Of a stretch of DNA of 64,000 bases, positions 49,124 to 58,507 are shown piece after piece; the first letter of the stretch is position 1; each line of letters opens with the position of its first letter. The translations under genes were made by a program, and so were the position numbers. The notes under the pieces were generated by a model. It had not been told where the DNA came from and ran no database searches. It was given only the letters and a program-made list of their open reading frames with translations. The DNA is from Haloferula sp. BvORR071 (GTDB taxonomy: Bacteria; Verrucomicrobiota; Verrucomicrobiia; Verrucomicrobiales; Akkermansiaceae). The stretch is taken from positions 53,929 through 117,928 of the forward strand of contig NZ_BATP01000006.1 of assembly GCF_000739615.1 (NCBI RefSeq), given 5' to 3'.

Positions 49124-50149
49124 ATGAAAGCCGTTGCCATTACCCAGAAGCTGCCGCTCGAAGATCCGTCCTGCTTTGTCACCGTCGACCTGCCCGATCC
49201 GGAGCCAGGGCCGCGCGACCTGCTGGTGCGGGTCAAGGCGATCGGCATCAACCCCGTGGACTACAAGCAGCGCAAGGCGCGCGGCGAAAGCGACACCGCA
49301 CCGCGGATCCTCGGCTGGGATGGCAGCGGCATTGTGGAAGCCGTGGGAAGTGACGTGCGGATGTTCCGCCGCGGCGACGAGGTCTATTACTCCGGCGACG
49401 TGACCCGCCCGGGCTCGAATGCCGAGCTGCAACTGGTCGACGAGCGGATCGCGGCGAAGAAGCCGGAGAGCCTGGACTTCGCGGCGGCTGCTGCCTTGCC
49501 GCTGACGGCAGTCACGGCGTGGGAATGCTTGTTTGATCGACTGGGACTTATCCCGGGAGACCTAGCACAGGGCAAGGACAAGACCCTGCTGATTCTCAGC
49601 GGTGCGGGCGGCGTGGGTTCGATCGGCATTCAACTCGCGGCGGTGCTTACTGGCTTCACGGTCATCGCCACTGCCTCGCGACCTGAGACGGTCGAGTGGT
49701 GCTACAAGATGGGCGCTCATCATGTGATCGACCACAGCGGCGATTGGCCGGCGGAGCTGGCGAAGATCGGCTACCCCACGGTCGACTACATCGCTTGCTT
49801 CGCGGATACCACCGCGCACTGGAAGTCGATGGCACAGGCGATCGTGCCACAGGGCAAGATCACCGCCATCGTCGAGTCCGCGGAGATCCCTGACATCGGC
49901 CTGCTCAAGAGCAAGAGCGTGGCCTTCATCTGGGAGTTCATGTTCACCCGCTCGATGTTCCAGACGCCGGACATAGTGGCGCAGCACGATATCCTCAAGG
50001 AGGTCGCCATGCTGGTGGATGCGGGGCGGATCCGCAGCACGATGAAGGTGAATGGCGGCGTGCTATCCCCCGAAACCCTGGCCACCGCCCACCGCGAGCA
50101 GGAAGGCGGCAAGGTGATCGGCAAGCAGGTGCTCGAAGTCGCGTGGTAG
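49124..50149 (+). CDS. Zinc-type alcohol dehydrogenase / quinone oxidoreductase family protein
   Basis: 341 residues of the medium-chain dehydrogenase/reductase superfamily. The N-terminal GroES-like domain (VRVKAIGINPVDYKQRKA) and nucleotide fold (ILSGAGGVGSIGIQLAAVLT, about residues 146-165) are clear. The catalytic-zinc cysteine is replaced in NPVDYK, which fits the zinc-lacking zeta-crystallin/ZTA1 branch. Such enzymes reduce quinones or enones with NADPH. It starts 8 bases after the sulfatase stop and overlaps the next gene. Confidence 0.85.
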   Translation: MKAVAITQKLPLEDPSCFVTVDLPDPEPGPRDLLVRVKAIGINPVDYKQRKARGESDTAPRILGWDGSGIVEAVGSDVRMFRRGDEVYYSGDVTRPGSNAELQLVDERIAAKKPESLDFAAAAALPLTAVTAWECLFDRLGLIPGDLAQGKDKTLLILSGAGGVGSIGIQLAAVLTGFTVIATASRPETVEWCYKMGAHHVIDHSGDWPAELAKIGYPTVDYIACFADTTAHWKSMAQAIVPQGKITAIVESAEIPDIGLLKSKSVAFIWEFMFTRSMFQTPDIVAQHDILKEVAMLVDAGRIRSTMKVNGGVLSPETLATAHREQEGGKVIGKQVLEVAW

Positions 50150-50811
50150 CGAAGGACCATCTCCAGCGGCAAGGCTGGGCCATCCACCGCAGCGGAATCG
50201 CCGCGGCGACTCTGGCCCTGCTTCGCGACTCCATCTTCACGCCGGGAGCCGCGGGCACGCGCTGTCTGCTCGATCTACCCGAAGTTCAGGCCGCAGCCCG
50301 GGACCTGCGATCAGAACTGGTGACCGCCGGAATTCTTCCTTCTGCCGCGGTCGCCATCCAAGCCATCGCCTTCGACAAGACCCCCGACACGAACTGGAAA
50401 GTCGCCTGGCACCAAGACTTGATGTTCCCCTTCGCCCGGCTCGTTCAGGCTGCCGGCTACGACCTCCCGTCAAAAAAGGATGGCGTCGACTTCGCCCGCC
50501 CTCCCCTACCCGTCCTGGAGCAACTCTTGGCAGTGCGCCTGCACCTCGACGATTGCGATGAGACCAACGGTCCCCTGCGAGTGAGTCCAGGCAGCCACCG
50601 CCAAGGACTCATCCCTTCCCGTGATTGCTCGACGAAGGCCGCCGAACTCGGCGAACACCCTTGTCTGGCCAAGGAGGGCGAAGCATTGCTAATGCACCCT
50701 TTGCTCCTTCACGCGTCCTCACCGGCAAGCAGGCCGAGACATCGGCGGGTACTTCACCTCGTCTATCATTCGGGCGAAGATCTTCCGGAAGCTTGGCACC
50801 GGAAGCTGTGA
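50143..50811 (+). CDS. Phytanoyl-CoA dioxygenase (PhyH) family protein
   Basis: 222 residues from a GTG overlapping the previous stop by 7 bases. The Fe(II)/2-oxoglutarate site is visible: WHQDLMF (His-x-Asp) and the later His in LLLHASSPAS, with an Arg downstream for 2-oxoglutarate. NGPLRVSPGSHRQGL is the usual PhyH strand. The substrate is unknown; the family includes hydroxylases of many small molecules. Coupling to the oxidoreductase suggests a shared pathway. Confidence 0.83.
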   Translation: MVAKDHLQRQGWAIHRSGIAAATLALLRDSIFTPGAAGTRCLLDLPEVQAAARDLRSELVTAGILPSAAVAIQAIAFDKTPDTNWKVAWHQDLMFPFARLVQAAGYDLPSKKDGVDFARPPLPVLEQLLAVRLHLDDCDETNGPLRVSPGSHRQGLIPSRDCSTKAAELGEHPCLAKEGEALLMHPLLLHASSPASRPRHRRVLHLVYHSGEDLPEAWHRKL

Positions 50812-50827
50812 GAAGAAATGCAAGCTT

Positions 50828-51064
50828 CTAGCGCACCGGGTCCTCGACACGCGGGGGTGGCGAAAGACGCGTTTCCGGAGTTCCCAGAACCTTGAGCATC
50901 GGATTCTCCGGCACGGGGGCCGGCGCTTCCTCTGATTCCAAGATCACGGGGCCAGGAATCTTCTCACCAGGCTTCTGGGCGTCGCGCTTGGCTTTGACCT
51001 CAGCGAATTTCTTCATTCTTTCCTTCGCCTTGAGTTCGAACGCCTCCTGCTCCTCCTTGGTCAT
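50828..51064 (-). CDS. Small charged hypothetical protein
   Basis: 78 residues whose ATG overlaps the J-protein stop by 4 bases (ATGA). The N-terminal half is a Lys/Glu-rich helix (EEQEAFELKAKERMKKFAEV); the rest is Pro-rich. No family is recognised. Coupling to the hscC/J-protein pair supports it being real. Confidence 0.5.
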   Translation of the reverse strand: MTKEEQEAFELKAKERMKKFAEVKAKRDAQKPGEKIPGPVILESEEAPAPVPENPMLKVLGTPETRLSPPPRVEDPVR

Positions 51065-52392
51065 GGGCGTATAGAGGGGGGGGTACGCTCGGGCGGGGGG
51101 GGCGGATCATTACTCGCGCCCGTGATCATGGCGAACCTGATCACAAAAAAGAGCGGGATCCAAATAAGTCGCCCGGACCACCAGGAGCCACCGGACCTCG
51201 CCGTTTCAGCTCGGCGCTTTTTCTTGGGCGCCCGATCATCGTACTGTGGGTGCTCCAGCTTGCGGCGGCGCGAGGACGAGCCGCCCGAAGACCGCGAACC
51301 AGAGCTTCCCGATCCCTGCGTCCAAGCCATCGTCTCGCCGCTGCCGGAGGAGGCAGTGCCCGGATCACCTGTCATCAAGGGCGAACGCGGCGCTTCGAAG
51401 TCGAAGCTGGCCGCGACCTCATCTGGCAAGAGCGAGAAGAGCACCAGGAAGGTCTGGCTGCCGCGCGTGAGGCCATTGCTCAGCCACCTCAGGGCTTCGC
51501 GGCTTTCCTCATCGGCCCAGGCATCCTTGCCCGGCGTATTCATGAGCCGCTGGCGCCAGTACGACTTGAAGCGGTCAGGCACAGAGTAGAGCAGCTTCGC
51601 CATCGCTTCATGGCGGTCGATGAACTGCATGTGGTAGTCGCGTTCCCCACGAGCCAAATGCTGATAGGCGAAGTCGGCCAGCGGTCCCTGATGCCGCGAC
51701 ACCCAGAATGCCGCGGCACCCGCAAGCCGGGCCGCGACATAGCCGGCCCCGGGATTCGCGATCCGCTGCTGGTTCTGCAAGAGCAAGTTCGCCAGGTTCG
51801 AGATCCCCTGCGGACTCCCCTGGCGGTCGAGCCGATCGACAATCGCGACAGTGGCGGCAGCCCCTCCATGCTCAAGCTCGAAGAGCATCGCCTCCGGCCT
51901 GAGGCGGACCTCCGGATGATCGGAGTGACGGATGATCAAGTCATGCATGAACTCACCCCAGCGCATGATCTCCGCGGGATGGAGGTAGAGCGCAGCCTCC
52001 ACCTCGCGCATCAGGCTGGCGATGCCCGGCTGCTGGTCCTTGATCGCCGCATCGATCCTGTCGAATACCGCCGTGATCGCCTGCAGGCCCGGGGATAGCT
52101 CGACGGCTTGCGCCGCCGGAAGCTCTTCAGCAACAGGAATCGCAGCCTCAATCCCCGCCGACGCGTCTTCCTCCACTGTATCAAGACCGGCATCGTCGAT
52201 CGCCGCCGGCACCCGCCCTGTTAGATCCCGCCACTGGAGTTCCTGGAGCGCGGCGGTGTAGGCGTCGTGCAGCTTGCGGAAGCCCTCCGGATCCTGGTCG
52301 GGCCGGCAGTTCTTCAGGCGCTTGGCATACGCGCGCTTGACGTCGCGCTCGGTGGCTTGCGCGGGATCGAGTTCGAGAGTGGTCCAGGGCAT
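51061..52392 (-). CDS. J-domain protein with C-terminal membrane anchor (DjlC-like)
   Basis: 443 residues from ATG at 52392; an in-frame start at 52446 lies inside hscC and was rejected. The J-domain is at residues 1-60: MPWTTLELDPAQATERDVKR then YAKRLKNCRPDQDPEGFRKL. The usual HPD is RPD here. A middle domain of helices, a Gly/Ser/Arg-rich linker and a hydrophobic tail helix (LIWIPLFFVIRFAMITGAS) follow. E. coli HscC works with the membrane J-proteins DjlB and DjlC, and this gene lies 16 bases downstream of hscC, so it is probably its cochaperone. Loss of the histidine of HPD could weaken ATPase stimulation. Confidence 0.8.
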   Translation of the reverse strand: MPWTTLELDPAQATERDVKRAYAKRLKNCRPDQDPEGFRKLHDAYTAALQELQWRDLTGRVPAAIDDAGLDTVEEDASAGIEAAIPVAEELPAAQAVELSPGLQAITAVFDRIDAAIKDQQPGIASLMREVEAALYLHPAEIMRWGEFMHDLIIRHSDHPEVRLRPEAMLFELEHGGAAATVAIVDRLDRQGSPQGISNLANLLLQNQQRIANPGAGYVAARLAGAAAFWVSRHQGPLADFAYQHLARGERDYHMQFIDRHEAMAKLLYSVPDRFKSYWRQRLMNTPGKDAWADEESREALRWLSNGLTRGSQTFLVLFSLLPDEVAASFDFEAPRSPLMTGDPGTASSGSGETMAWTQGSGSSGSRSSGGSSSRRRKLEHPQYDDRAPKKKRRAETARSGGSWWSGRLIWIPLFFVIRFAMITGASNDPPPPPERTPPSIRP

Positions 52393-52408
52393 GGCGCGGG
52401 GTATTCTG

Positions 52409-54115
52409 TTAGGCGTCGGCGGATCCGGGCTGGCGTTCGCCCTCATGCTCGAAGTAGCTGCGCAGGAAGCTATCCAGAACCGCGGCGCTGGGTTTGATCA
52501 GATGCGGATCCTGGGATTCCAGTGCGGCCTCGAATTGGTTGGTCAGCGAATCCAGGTGATCGCGTGCGTGACCGACCAATTCGGCATACACGCGGTTGGC
52601 GCGCTCCAGTCGGGCGCGGTTCGGCAGCAGGTCGCGCGGATGAAGCTTCAGCGGCTGCATGCGGGCAATCGCCTCCTCGATCTCGCGCTTCGAAAGCGAG
52701 CCCGGGCGCTGCTCGATCACCAGTCGCTTCTTCTGGCCGCTGGAGAGCACAGTGACCTCCACCTCGAGGATACCATTCATGTCGTAGGAGAAGCGGATGT
52801 CGATCTCCCCCGGATGCTTCTGGCCCGGCACATGGCGCAGACCATTCACCGCGACCTGACCAATCTTCTGGTTATCCTTCGTCATCCGCGCCTCACCTTG
52901 GAAGACTTCTACCTCCACGATATCCTGCTGCGGGTGCATGGTATTGAAGACCCGGCTGCGGCTAACGGGCACAGTGGTATTGCGATCGATGATCGGCGCG
53001 AAGAAGCCGGACTCCGGCCGTCCGCTCCCCCCTTCCTTCGCCATCTCGATCCCCAGGGTGTGCGGGCAGACGTCTGTTAGGACGATATCCCCCACCGCCG
53101 CATCATTGGCACACAGGCCGGCCTGCACCGCCGCACCGAGCGCGACCACGCGATCCGGATCCAGCTTGGCGGTTGCAATCCGTTTGAGCTGATCATGAAT
53201 AAACTCGTGGACCGCACTCATGCGGCTGGCACCACCGACAAGCAGCACGTCATTGAGATCAGAAGCAGCGATGCCGGCATCGCGCATACATCGCGTGACC
53301 ACCGGCCGCAGGCGCGCGGTGATGGAGGCAGTCGCGTCCTTGAAATCATCCCGGGTCACATCGACCAGACTCCCATTCACTGAGACACGGGTCAGCTCAT
53401 GCACGGCCAGCATGCGCTTGGCCACCTCCACGCGCTGGCGCCAGTTGCCAGCCTGAGATCGCTCAGGGCTCCAGGCATGCTTCTTCTCCAGCCAAGCGCA
53501 GAGGGCATCGGTATAGTCCTCGCCGCCCAAGCGGCTCTCGCCAGCGGAGGACTTCACCTCCACCACACCGTCGAAGATTTCTAACAGCGTCACGTCGAAG
53601 GTTCCTCCGCCCAGATCGAAAACGAGCACCTGCGTCTCCTGCTCGGGATTGCGGTATCCATAGGCCAGCGCGGCGGCGGTCGGCTCGTTGATGATGCGCT
53701 CCACCTTGAGGCCTGCGATCTTCGCAGCCTCCACCGTCGCCTGCCGCTGTTGATCGTGGAAATAGGCCGGCACCGTGATCACCGCCTCGGTGACCGCACT
53801 GCCGAGCTGCATCTCGGCAATCCGCTTCATCTCCGCCAAGATCATCGCGGAGCAAGTCACCGGGTTCCAGTCCTTGCCACCGAAGCGATACCGAGCGGCC
53901 GTCCCCATGTCCCGCTTGAAACAGGCCATGCCCGAGCCGGGATCGACGATCAGGCGATCCTTCGCAGCCCGCCCAACCAGAATGCGGCCGTCCTCCGCCG
54001 CAGCAACGACACTGGGAGTCAACTCCTCCCCGAGCTCGTTTGCGAGCACCCGAGGGTGCCCGTTTTCAAACACGGCCACGAGGCTGTTGGTGGTGCCAAG
54101 GTCGATTCCGATCAC
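52409..54115 (-). CDS. hscC: HscC-type Hsp70 chaperone
   Basis: 568 residues, shorter than DnaK (about 640). The ATPase domain has IGIDLGTTNSLVAVFENGHP, the NEPTAAALAYGY loop, VFDLGGGTFDVTLL and LLVGGASRMSAVHEF. The substrate-binding domain includes HTLGIEMA-type sequence and FQGEARMTKDNQKIG. The short C-terminal lid and adjacent membrane J-protein match HscC rather than DnaK or HscA. HscC is a specialised Hsp70 that does not refold bulk protein. It heads a three-gene minus-strand unit. Confidence 0.92.
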   Translation of the reverse strand: MIGIDLGTTNSLVAVFENGHPRVLANELGEELTPSVVAAAEDGRILVGRAAKDRLIVDPGSGMACFKRDMGTAARYRFGGKDWNPVTCSAMILAEMKRIAEMQLGSAVTEAVITVPAYFHDQQRQATVEAAKIAGLKVERIINEPTAAALAYGYRNPEQETQVLVFDLGGGTFDVTLLEIFDGVVEVKSSAGESRLGGEDYTDALCAWLEKKHAWSPERSQAGNWRQRVEVAKRMLAVHELTRVSVNGSLVDVTRDDFKDATASITARLRPVVTRCMRDAGIAASDLNDVLLVGGASRMSAVHEFIHDQLKRIATAKLDPDRVVALGAAVQAGLCANDAAVGDIVLTDVCPHTLGIEMAKEGGSGRPESGFFAPIIDRNTTVPVSRSRVFNTMHPQQDIVEVEVFQGEARMTKDNQKIGQVAVNGLRHVPGQKHPGEIDIRFSYDMNGILEVEVTVLSSGQKKRLVIEQRPGSLSKREIEEAIARMQPLKLHPRDLLPNRARLERANRVYAELVGHARDHLDSLTNQFEAALESQDPHLIKPSAAVLDSFLRSYFEHEGERQPGSADA

Positions 54116-54307
54116 GAGCGGAGGCTGCCGGAGCCCGCATCAAATGACAATAGCATGTCCACCTATCTCCCAGAAGCCGCCAGGCAGCCACGGCGGGTCT
54201 CCTGTCGTCCATTGCCAGATAGAGCAATGCTACGGAATGCCCGGTCCGGCCCCGATGACCAAGGATTGCTTGAGATCCGTAGGTGGATGATCTCCCCGCC
54301 AGCGCCG

Positions 54308-54574
54308 TCAAGCCCCGTGCACCATCCCGCACTCGCCTTCATATTCCACGGCGGTGATCGAGTCACAGGGCATCTGCATCTTCTGGAACCACGCGGCGAG
54401 GGCGGCCTCATCCTGGGCCTCCATCACACAGAAGATCTTTCCTTCGGAGAGATTCATGAAGCTCTTGTAGGGCTTCACCACCGGATCCTGTTTCGCCGCT
54501 GCGGCGATCTGGTCGATCTGGCCGGGGGAGATCGCGCCCGCGGGCACGGTATGACTACTCATGTACTTCTTCAT
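54308..54574 (-). CDS. DUF4242-like small protein
   Basis: 88 residues from ATG at 54574 (MKKYMSSHTVPAGAISPGQI). The pattern of YMSSHTVP, IFCVMEAQDEAALAAWFQK and a C-terminal EYEGECGMVHG resembles the DUF4242/SCO4226 ferredoxin-fold family, which includes nickel-binding proteins. His and Met near the N-terminus could bind metal. The function is uncertain. The extension to 54625 was rejected. Confidence 0.65.
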   Translation of the reverse strand: MKKYMSSHTVPAGAISPGQIDQIAAAAKQDPVVKPYKSFMNLSEGKIFCVMEAQDEAALAAWFQKMQMPCDSITAVEYEGECGMVHGA

Positions 54575-54722
54575 GGCATTCTGGGGTTCAGGGGAAATGC
54601 CGGACGAGGGTGAGCGCCGATACACACGGCCGACGGCAACCGCCCAGCATAGCGGTCCGCCGACTGAGTGCCAGACGAAAACGTCACGCCATCTGCCCCT
54701 GGCAACTCATGTCCCGACCACC

Positions 54723-55235
54723 TCAATGAGGCTCCCGCAGCAGCGCGACCACATAGGCCTCCCGCGCCTTGCCGTCCTCACCCAGCGAATCCAAGAGCAC
54801 CCAGCCATCTTCGTCGAGGCGGCCCAGTTCCTCCTGCATGTTTTCGGTCCAGCGCGGATACCACAACTTGTCGCCCTTCGCGTACTTGTCCTGGACGATC
54901 CGGCACTCGCGGAAACGCATGCGGATCCGGGTCTTTGGAGGGTCCTGCTCGACCGCGGAAAGCTGGCCGGTGATCCGGATTCCGAGTCGACGGGGTTCCT
55001 TGGCCTCGGGGTCGGGACTGGCCACAGTCGGGTCGGTCTGGTCGATGTCGAACTTGCCGTCCGCGCCGATGCTGCCGGAAAAAGCGGTCTTGGGATCCAG
55101 GCCGGCGCGCAGTTGCGGGAGTTCCGGTGCCGGCCCCTTCAGCTTCACGCGGTAGATCCGGATCTCGTCCGCTCCCGCCATACCCGCGAGACCGAGAAGC
55201 AGGACCAGGCAGCGACGGGTGATGGCGGAGTTCAT
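54723..55235 (-). CDS. Secreted hypothetical protein
   Basis: 170 residues with a signal peptide (MNSAITRRCLVLLLGLAGMA, cleaved after AGA). The mature region has EIRIYRVKLKGPAPELPQLR, GIRITGQLSAVEQDPPKTRI and RIVQDKYAKGDKLWYPRW, a likely beta-rich domain. No family is recognised. It is divergent from the Deg protease, with 122 bases between starts. Confidence 0.65.
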   Translation of the reverse strand: MNSAITRRCLVLLLGLAGMAGADEIRIYRVKLKGPAPELPQLRAGLDPKTAFSGSIGADGKFDIDQTDPTVASPDPEAKEPRRLGIRITGQLSAVEQDPPKTRIRMRFRECRIVQDKYAKGDKLWYPRWTENMQEELGRLDEDGWVLLDSLGEDGKAREAYVVALLREPH

Positions 55236-55357
55236 TCCCCCCCTTCCCTAGCAGATTCCCGGGGGCGCTCAATCCTCCAATCACAGCCCGGAAATCCCCA
55301 CGGCCCGGCCTTCCATTCCCCTTGCGTGCGGCGCATTCCCTCCTAGCCTCATTTCCG

Positions 55358-56845
55358 ATGCTCGCGCGACTTATCGCCACCCTCACTCTCGCCGCCCCGG
55401 CATCGCTGCTGGCGCAGGCGGAAGCCCCTCCCATCCCGAAAACCCCGGCCGGTGCCCCCTCCGACATCTACCGCTCGGCGGTGCGGATCGAAGCGGCGGT
55501 GCAGGTGCCGGACTACACCACGCCGTGGAATAGCGGCCGCTTCGGCGGCGGCATCGGAACCGGCTTCCTGATCGGGGAGAACCAGTTCCTGACCAACGCG
55601 CACGTAATTTCGAACGAGCGCCGCCTGCTGATCACGATCCACGGCAGCTCGAAGAAATACCCGGCACGGGTGAAGTTCGTGGCCCATGACTGCGATCTGG
55701 CCCTGCTGGAGGTTGAGGACTTCAGCGACTTCAAGAAGGTCCCGAAACTCAGCTTCGGCGATGTGCCGCAGCTTGAAAGCCAGGTCCGCGTGATCGGCTA
55801 CCCGATCGGCGGCGAGCGGCTCTCGGTGACGCGCGGGGTGGTCTCGCGGATCGACTTCTCGTCCTACTCTCACTCGCGCGCCGACCAGCACCTGATCGTG
55901 CAGATCGATGCGGCGATCAACCCGGGCAACTCCGGCGGTCCGGTGGTGCAGGATGGCAAGGTCGTGGGGGTCGCCTTCCAAGGGCTGCGCCAGGCCGACA
56001 ACACCGGCTACATCATCCCCACGCCGGTGATCCGCCGCTTCCTCAAGGACATCGAGGACGGCAGCTATGACCAGTATGTGGACCTGGGTGCGGCGACCTT
56101 CCCGCTCTTCAATCCGGCGATGCGCAAATCGCTCAAGATGGAAGACAACGGTCTGGGCGTGCTCGTCACCGATGTGACCAAGACCGGTGCCTGTGATGGC
56201 ACCCTGGAGCCCGGCGACGTGCTGCTTTCGATCGACGGCCATGACGTGGACAGCGGCGGCCAGATCTTGCTCGATGGCGAAAAGGTGGATCTCAACGAAG
56301 TGGTCGAGCGCAAGTTCGCGGGTGATACTGTGGCGCTCAAGTGGCAGCGGGCTGGCAATGTGATCGCGAAGGAGATCGCGCTCAAGACCCTGCCGCCGTC
56401 GCGGATGTATGCGATCCAGTATGAGAAGAAGCCGCGCTACACGGTCTTCGCCGGTCTGGTGTTCCAGCCGCTCGATACGAATCTTTTCGCGGCTTCGAAG
56501 TTCGACGACGTGAACGTCCGCCGCCTCTACAGCGACTACGTGCCGAAGGGCCTCTTCACCGAGCGCCAGGACATCGTGGTGCTGACCCGGATCGAGAGTG
56601 ATCCGCTCAACAGCCAGCTCGGCGGCTTCGACGGCCTGGCCGTGGACAAGATCAACGGCACGATGGTGAAGAGCCTCAAGCAAGCGCACGAGCTGCTGAA
56701 TCCCGAGACCGCGCCGGACTACTTCGTGATCGAGCTCTTCGGAGCCAACCGCCCGATTGTGATCCCGGGCAAGGACGTGGCTGCCGCGAATGAGCGGGTC
56801 CGCCGCACCTATTCGATCGAACGCCTTTCCAATCTCACCGAGTGA
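55358..56845 (+). CDS. Deg/HtrA-type serine protease with PDZ domains
   Basis: 495 residues from ATG at 55358 (MLARLIATLTLAAPASLLAQ), signal peptide about 20 residues. A trypsin-like domain follows with the full triad: His82 in FLTNAHVIS, Asp113 in HDCDLALLEVED and Ser192 in INPGNSGGPVVQDGKVVGVA. A PDZ domain (GACDGTLEPGDVLLSIDGHD, about residues 285-300) and a second PDZ-like region with VVLTRIESDPLNSQLGGFDG follow, an arrangement like plant DEG9 and its bacterial relatives. It is probably a periplasmic or surface protease. It is coupled to the downstream paralogue. Confidence 0.9.
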   Translation: MLARLIATLTLAAPASLLAQAEAPPIPKTPAGAPSDIYRSAVRIEAAVQVPDYTTPWNSGRFGGGIGTGFLIGENQFLTNAHVISNERRLLITIHGSSKKYPARVKFVAHDCDLALLEVEDFSDFKKVPKLSFGDVPQLESQVRVIGYPIGGERLSVTRGVVSRIDFSSYSHSRADQHLIVQIDAAINPGNSGGPVVQDGKVVGVAFQGLRQADNTGYIIPTPVIRRFLKDIEDGSYDQYVDLGAATFPLFNPAMRKSLKMEDNGLGVLVTDVTKTGACDGTLEPGDVLLSIDGHDVDSGGQILLDGEKVDLNEVVERKFAGDTVALKWQRAGNVIAKEIALKTLPPSRMYAIQYEKKPRYTVFAGLVFQPLDTNLFAASKFDDVNVRRLYSDYVPKGLFTERQDIVVLTRIESDPLNSQLGGFDGLAVDKINGTMVKSLKQAHELLNPETAPDYFVIELFGANRPIVIPGKDVAAANERVRRTYSIERLSNLTE

Positions 56846-56856
56846 AGCCATCCGCC

Positions 56857-58446
56857 ATGCGTCCCCTGCTGTTTCTCCCGCTGATCCTTGCCGCTACCGC
56901 TCAGGAAGAGCGGGCACCCAGGGCCAGCACTCCCGAACGAGCCACGACTGAGCGCACTACCCCGGAGGGCACCAAGCCCGAAAAGGAAGAGGCCAAGGTG
57001 ATCGTGGAGGTCTCCGACAATGCCGTGCCGGCGCCGAAGGAGCTGCTCAAGTCCGTGGCCCGGATCACCACCACACAGCAGGCCTGGAACCAGCGCCAGC
57101 CGTGGGAAAAACTGTCGCCGACCAAGCGCCGCTCGCTCGGCGTGATCGTGGATGGCAACAAGGTGCTGACCACCGCCGAGATGGCGGTGGATGCGACCTA
57201 CATCGAGCTCGAATCGCCCGACGGCAAGCGCATCGCTCCGGCGAAGGTGGTGGCCGTGGACTATGAGGCGAATGTCGCCCTGCTCGGTTTGCAAGATGAG
57301 GCGAACGACAAGTTTTTCGCTGGCGCCAAGCCGCTTCAGATCGCCCAGCGGCCGAAGCCAGGTGACAAGCTGGACATCCTGCAGGTCGAGGAGAATGGCA
57401 GCCCGCTGGTGACCACCGGCGGAATCCAGAGCATTGATGTGGTATCGAACTTCCTGCCGGGCCAGTTTTTCCTGACCTATGAGGTGAAGGCCTCCATGCA
57501 GAGCGCGGCCAACAGCTTCTCGCTGCCGGTGCTGAGCGGCAACAAGCTGGCCGGCATCCTGACCAGCTACGATGCCAAGGACCAGATCAGCGATGTGACC
57601 GCCACCGACATCATCGAACGCTTCGTGCGCGAAGCGGCGGATGGCGATTACGCGGGCTTCCCTTCGCTGGGGATTTCGATCAGCCGGACCGAGGACACCA
57701 ACTTCCGCGCCTGGCTGAAGCTGCCGGAAGATGGCGGCGGCATTTATCTTTCGAGCGTTCGCGCTGGTAGCGCCGCCGAGAAGGCCGGCCTCAAGAAGGG
57801 CGATGTGATTGACTCGATCGACGGCCACGACATCGACCGACTCGGTTACTTCGATGACGAGCACTATGGCCGCCTCTACTGGAGCCATCTGGTGCGCGGC
57901 GCGAAGAGCAGCGGCGACAAGGTCACTATGAACGTCATCCGCGATGGCCAGCCGCAGAAGCTGGAAGTCGTGCTCGACCGCCGCGATGAGAAGGACCAGC
58001 TCGTGCCGGCCTACACCTTCGGCAAGGGTCCGGCCTATCTGGTCAAGGGCGGCCTGCTCTTCCAGGAGCTGACCCGCCCCTATCTGGAGACCTACGGCGA
58101 GAACTGGCAGGCGCAAGCACCGCTCGGGCTGCTGGACGTGTATGAGAATCCCCAGAAGTACGAGTCGCGCGGACGCCGTATCGTGGTCCTCACCGGAGTG
58201 ATTCCGACTCCCGCCACCGTGGGCTACGAAACCCTGCGCGACATCATCGTGACCAAGGTGAACGGCAAGGACATCAAGGACATGAAGTCCCTGATCGAGG
58301 CCTTCCGGGCACCGAATGGCGATGGCATGCATCGCATCGAACTGGATGACGAGAAGTTCAGCCTGAGCCTCGACGAGAACACCTCCGACATGGTCGATGA
58401 GCAGTTCGTGAAGCGCGGCCTGAGCCCGCTCTCAAGGGCGGAGTAA
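56857..58446 (+). CDS. Deg-like pseudoprotease with PDZ domains
   Basis: 529 residues from ATG at 56857, with a GTG at 56842 that overlaps the upstream stop as an alternative. The fold follows the upstream protease, but each triad position is lost: Glu108 in VLTTAEMAV replaces His, Asn139 in YEANVALLGL replaces Asp, and ANSFSLPVLSGNKLAGI lacks GNSGGP. Its PDZ domain (AGSAAEKAGLKKGDVIDSID) and final VVLTGVIPTPATVGYETLRD region are intact. It may regulate, scaffold or present substrates to the active partner. A strong terminator follows. Confidence 0.85.
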   Translation: MRPLLFLPLILAATAQEERAPRASTPERATTERTTPEGTKPEKEEAKVIVEVSDNAVPAPKELLKSVARITTTQQAWNQRQPWEKLSPTKRRSLGVIVDGNKVLTTAEMAVDATYIELESPDGKRIAPAKVVAVDYEANVALLGLQDEANDKFFAGAKPLQIAQRPKPGDKLDILQVEENGSPLVTTGGIQSIDVVSNFLPGQFFLTYEVKASMQSAANSFSLPVLSGNKLAGILTSYDAKDQISDVTATDIIERFVREAADGDYAGFPSLGISISRTEDTNFRAWLKLPEDGGGIYLSSVRAGSAAEKAGLKKGDVIDSIDGHDIDRLGYFDDEHYGRLYWSHLVRGAKSSGDKVTMNVIRDGQPQKLEVVLDRRDEKDQLVPAYTFGKGPAYLVKGGLLFQELTRPYLETYGENWQAQAPLGLLDVYENPQKYESRGRRIVVLTGVIPTPATVGYETLRDIIVTKVNGKDIKDMKSLIEAFRAPNGDGMHRIELDDEKFSLSLDENTSDMVDEQFVKRGLSPLSRAE

Positions 58447-58462
58447 GCGGCGAGTTTTACCC

Positions 58463-58498
58463 GAGGCGGGCGGCAGTTTGCCGTCCGCCTCTTTTTTT
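58463..58498 (+). terminator. Rho-independent terminator of the protease pair
   Basis: GAGGCGGGCGGCA (58463-58475) pairs with TGCCGTCCGCCTC with one mismatch, followed by seven T. Confidence 0.9.
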
Positions 58499-58507
58499 GC
58501 GGCAAAC

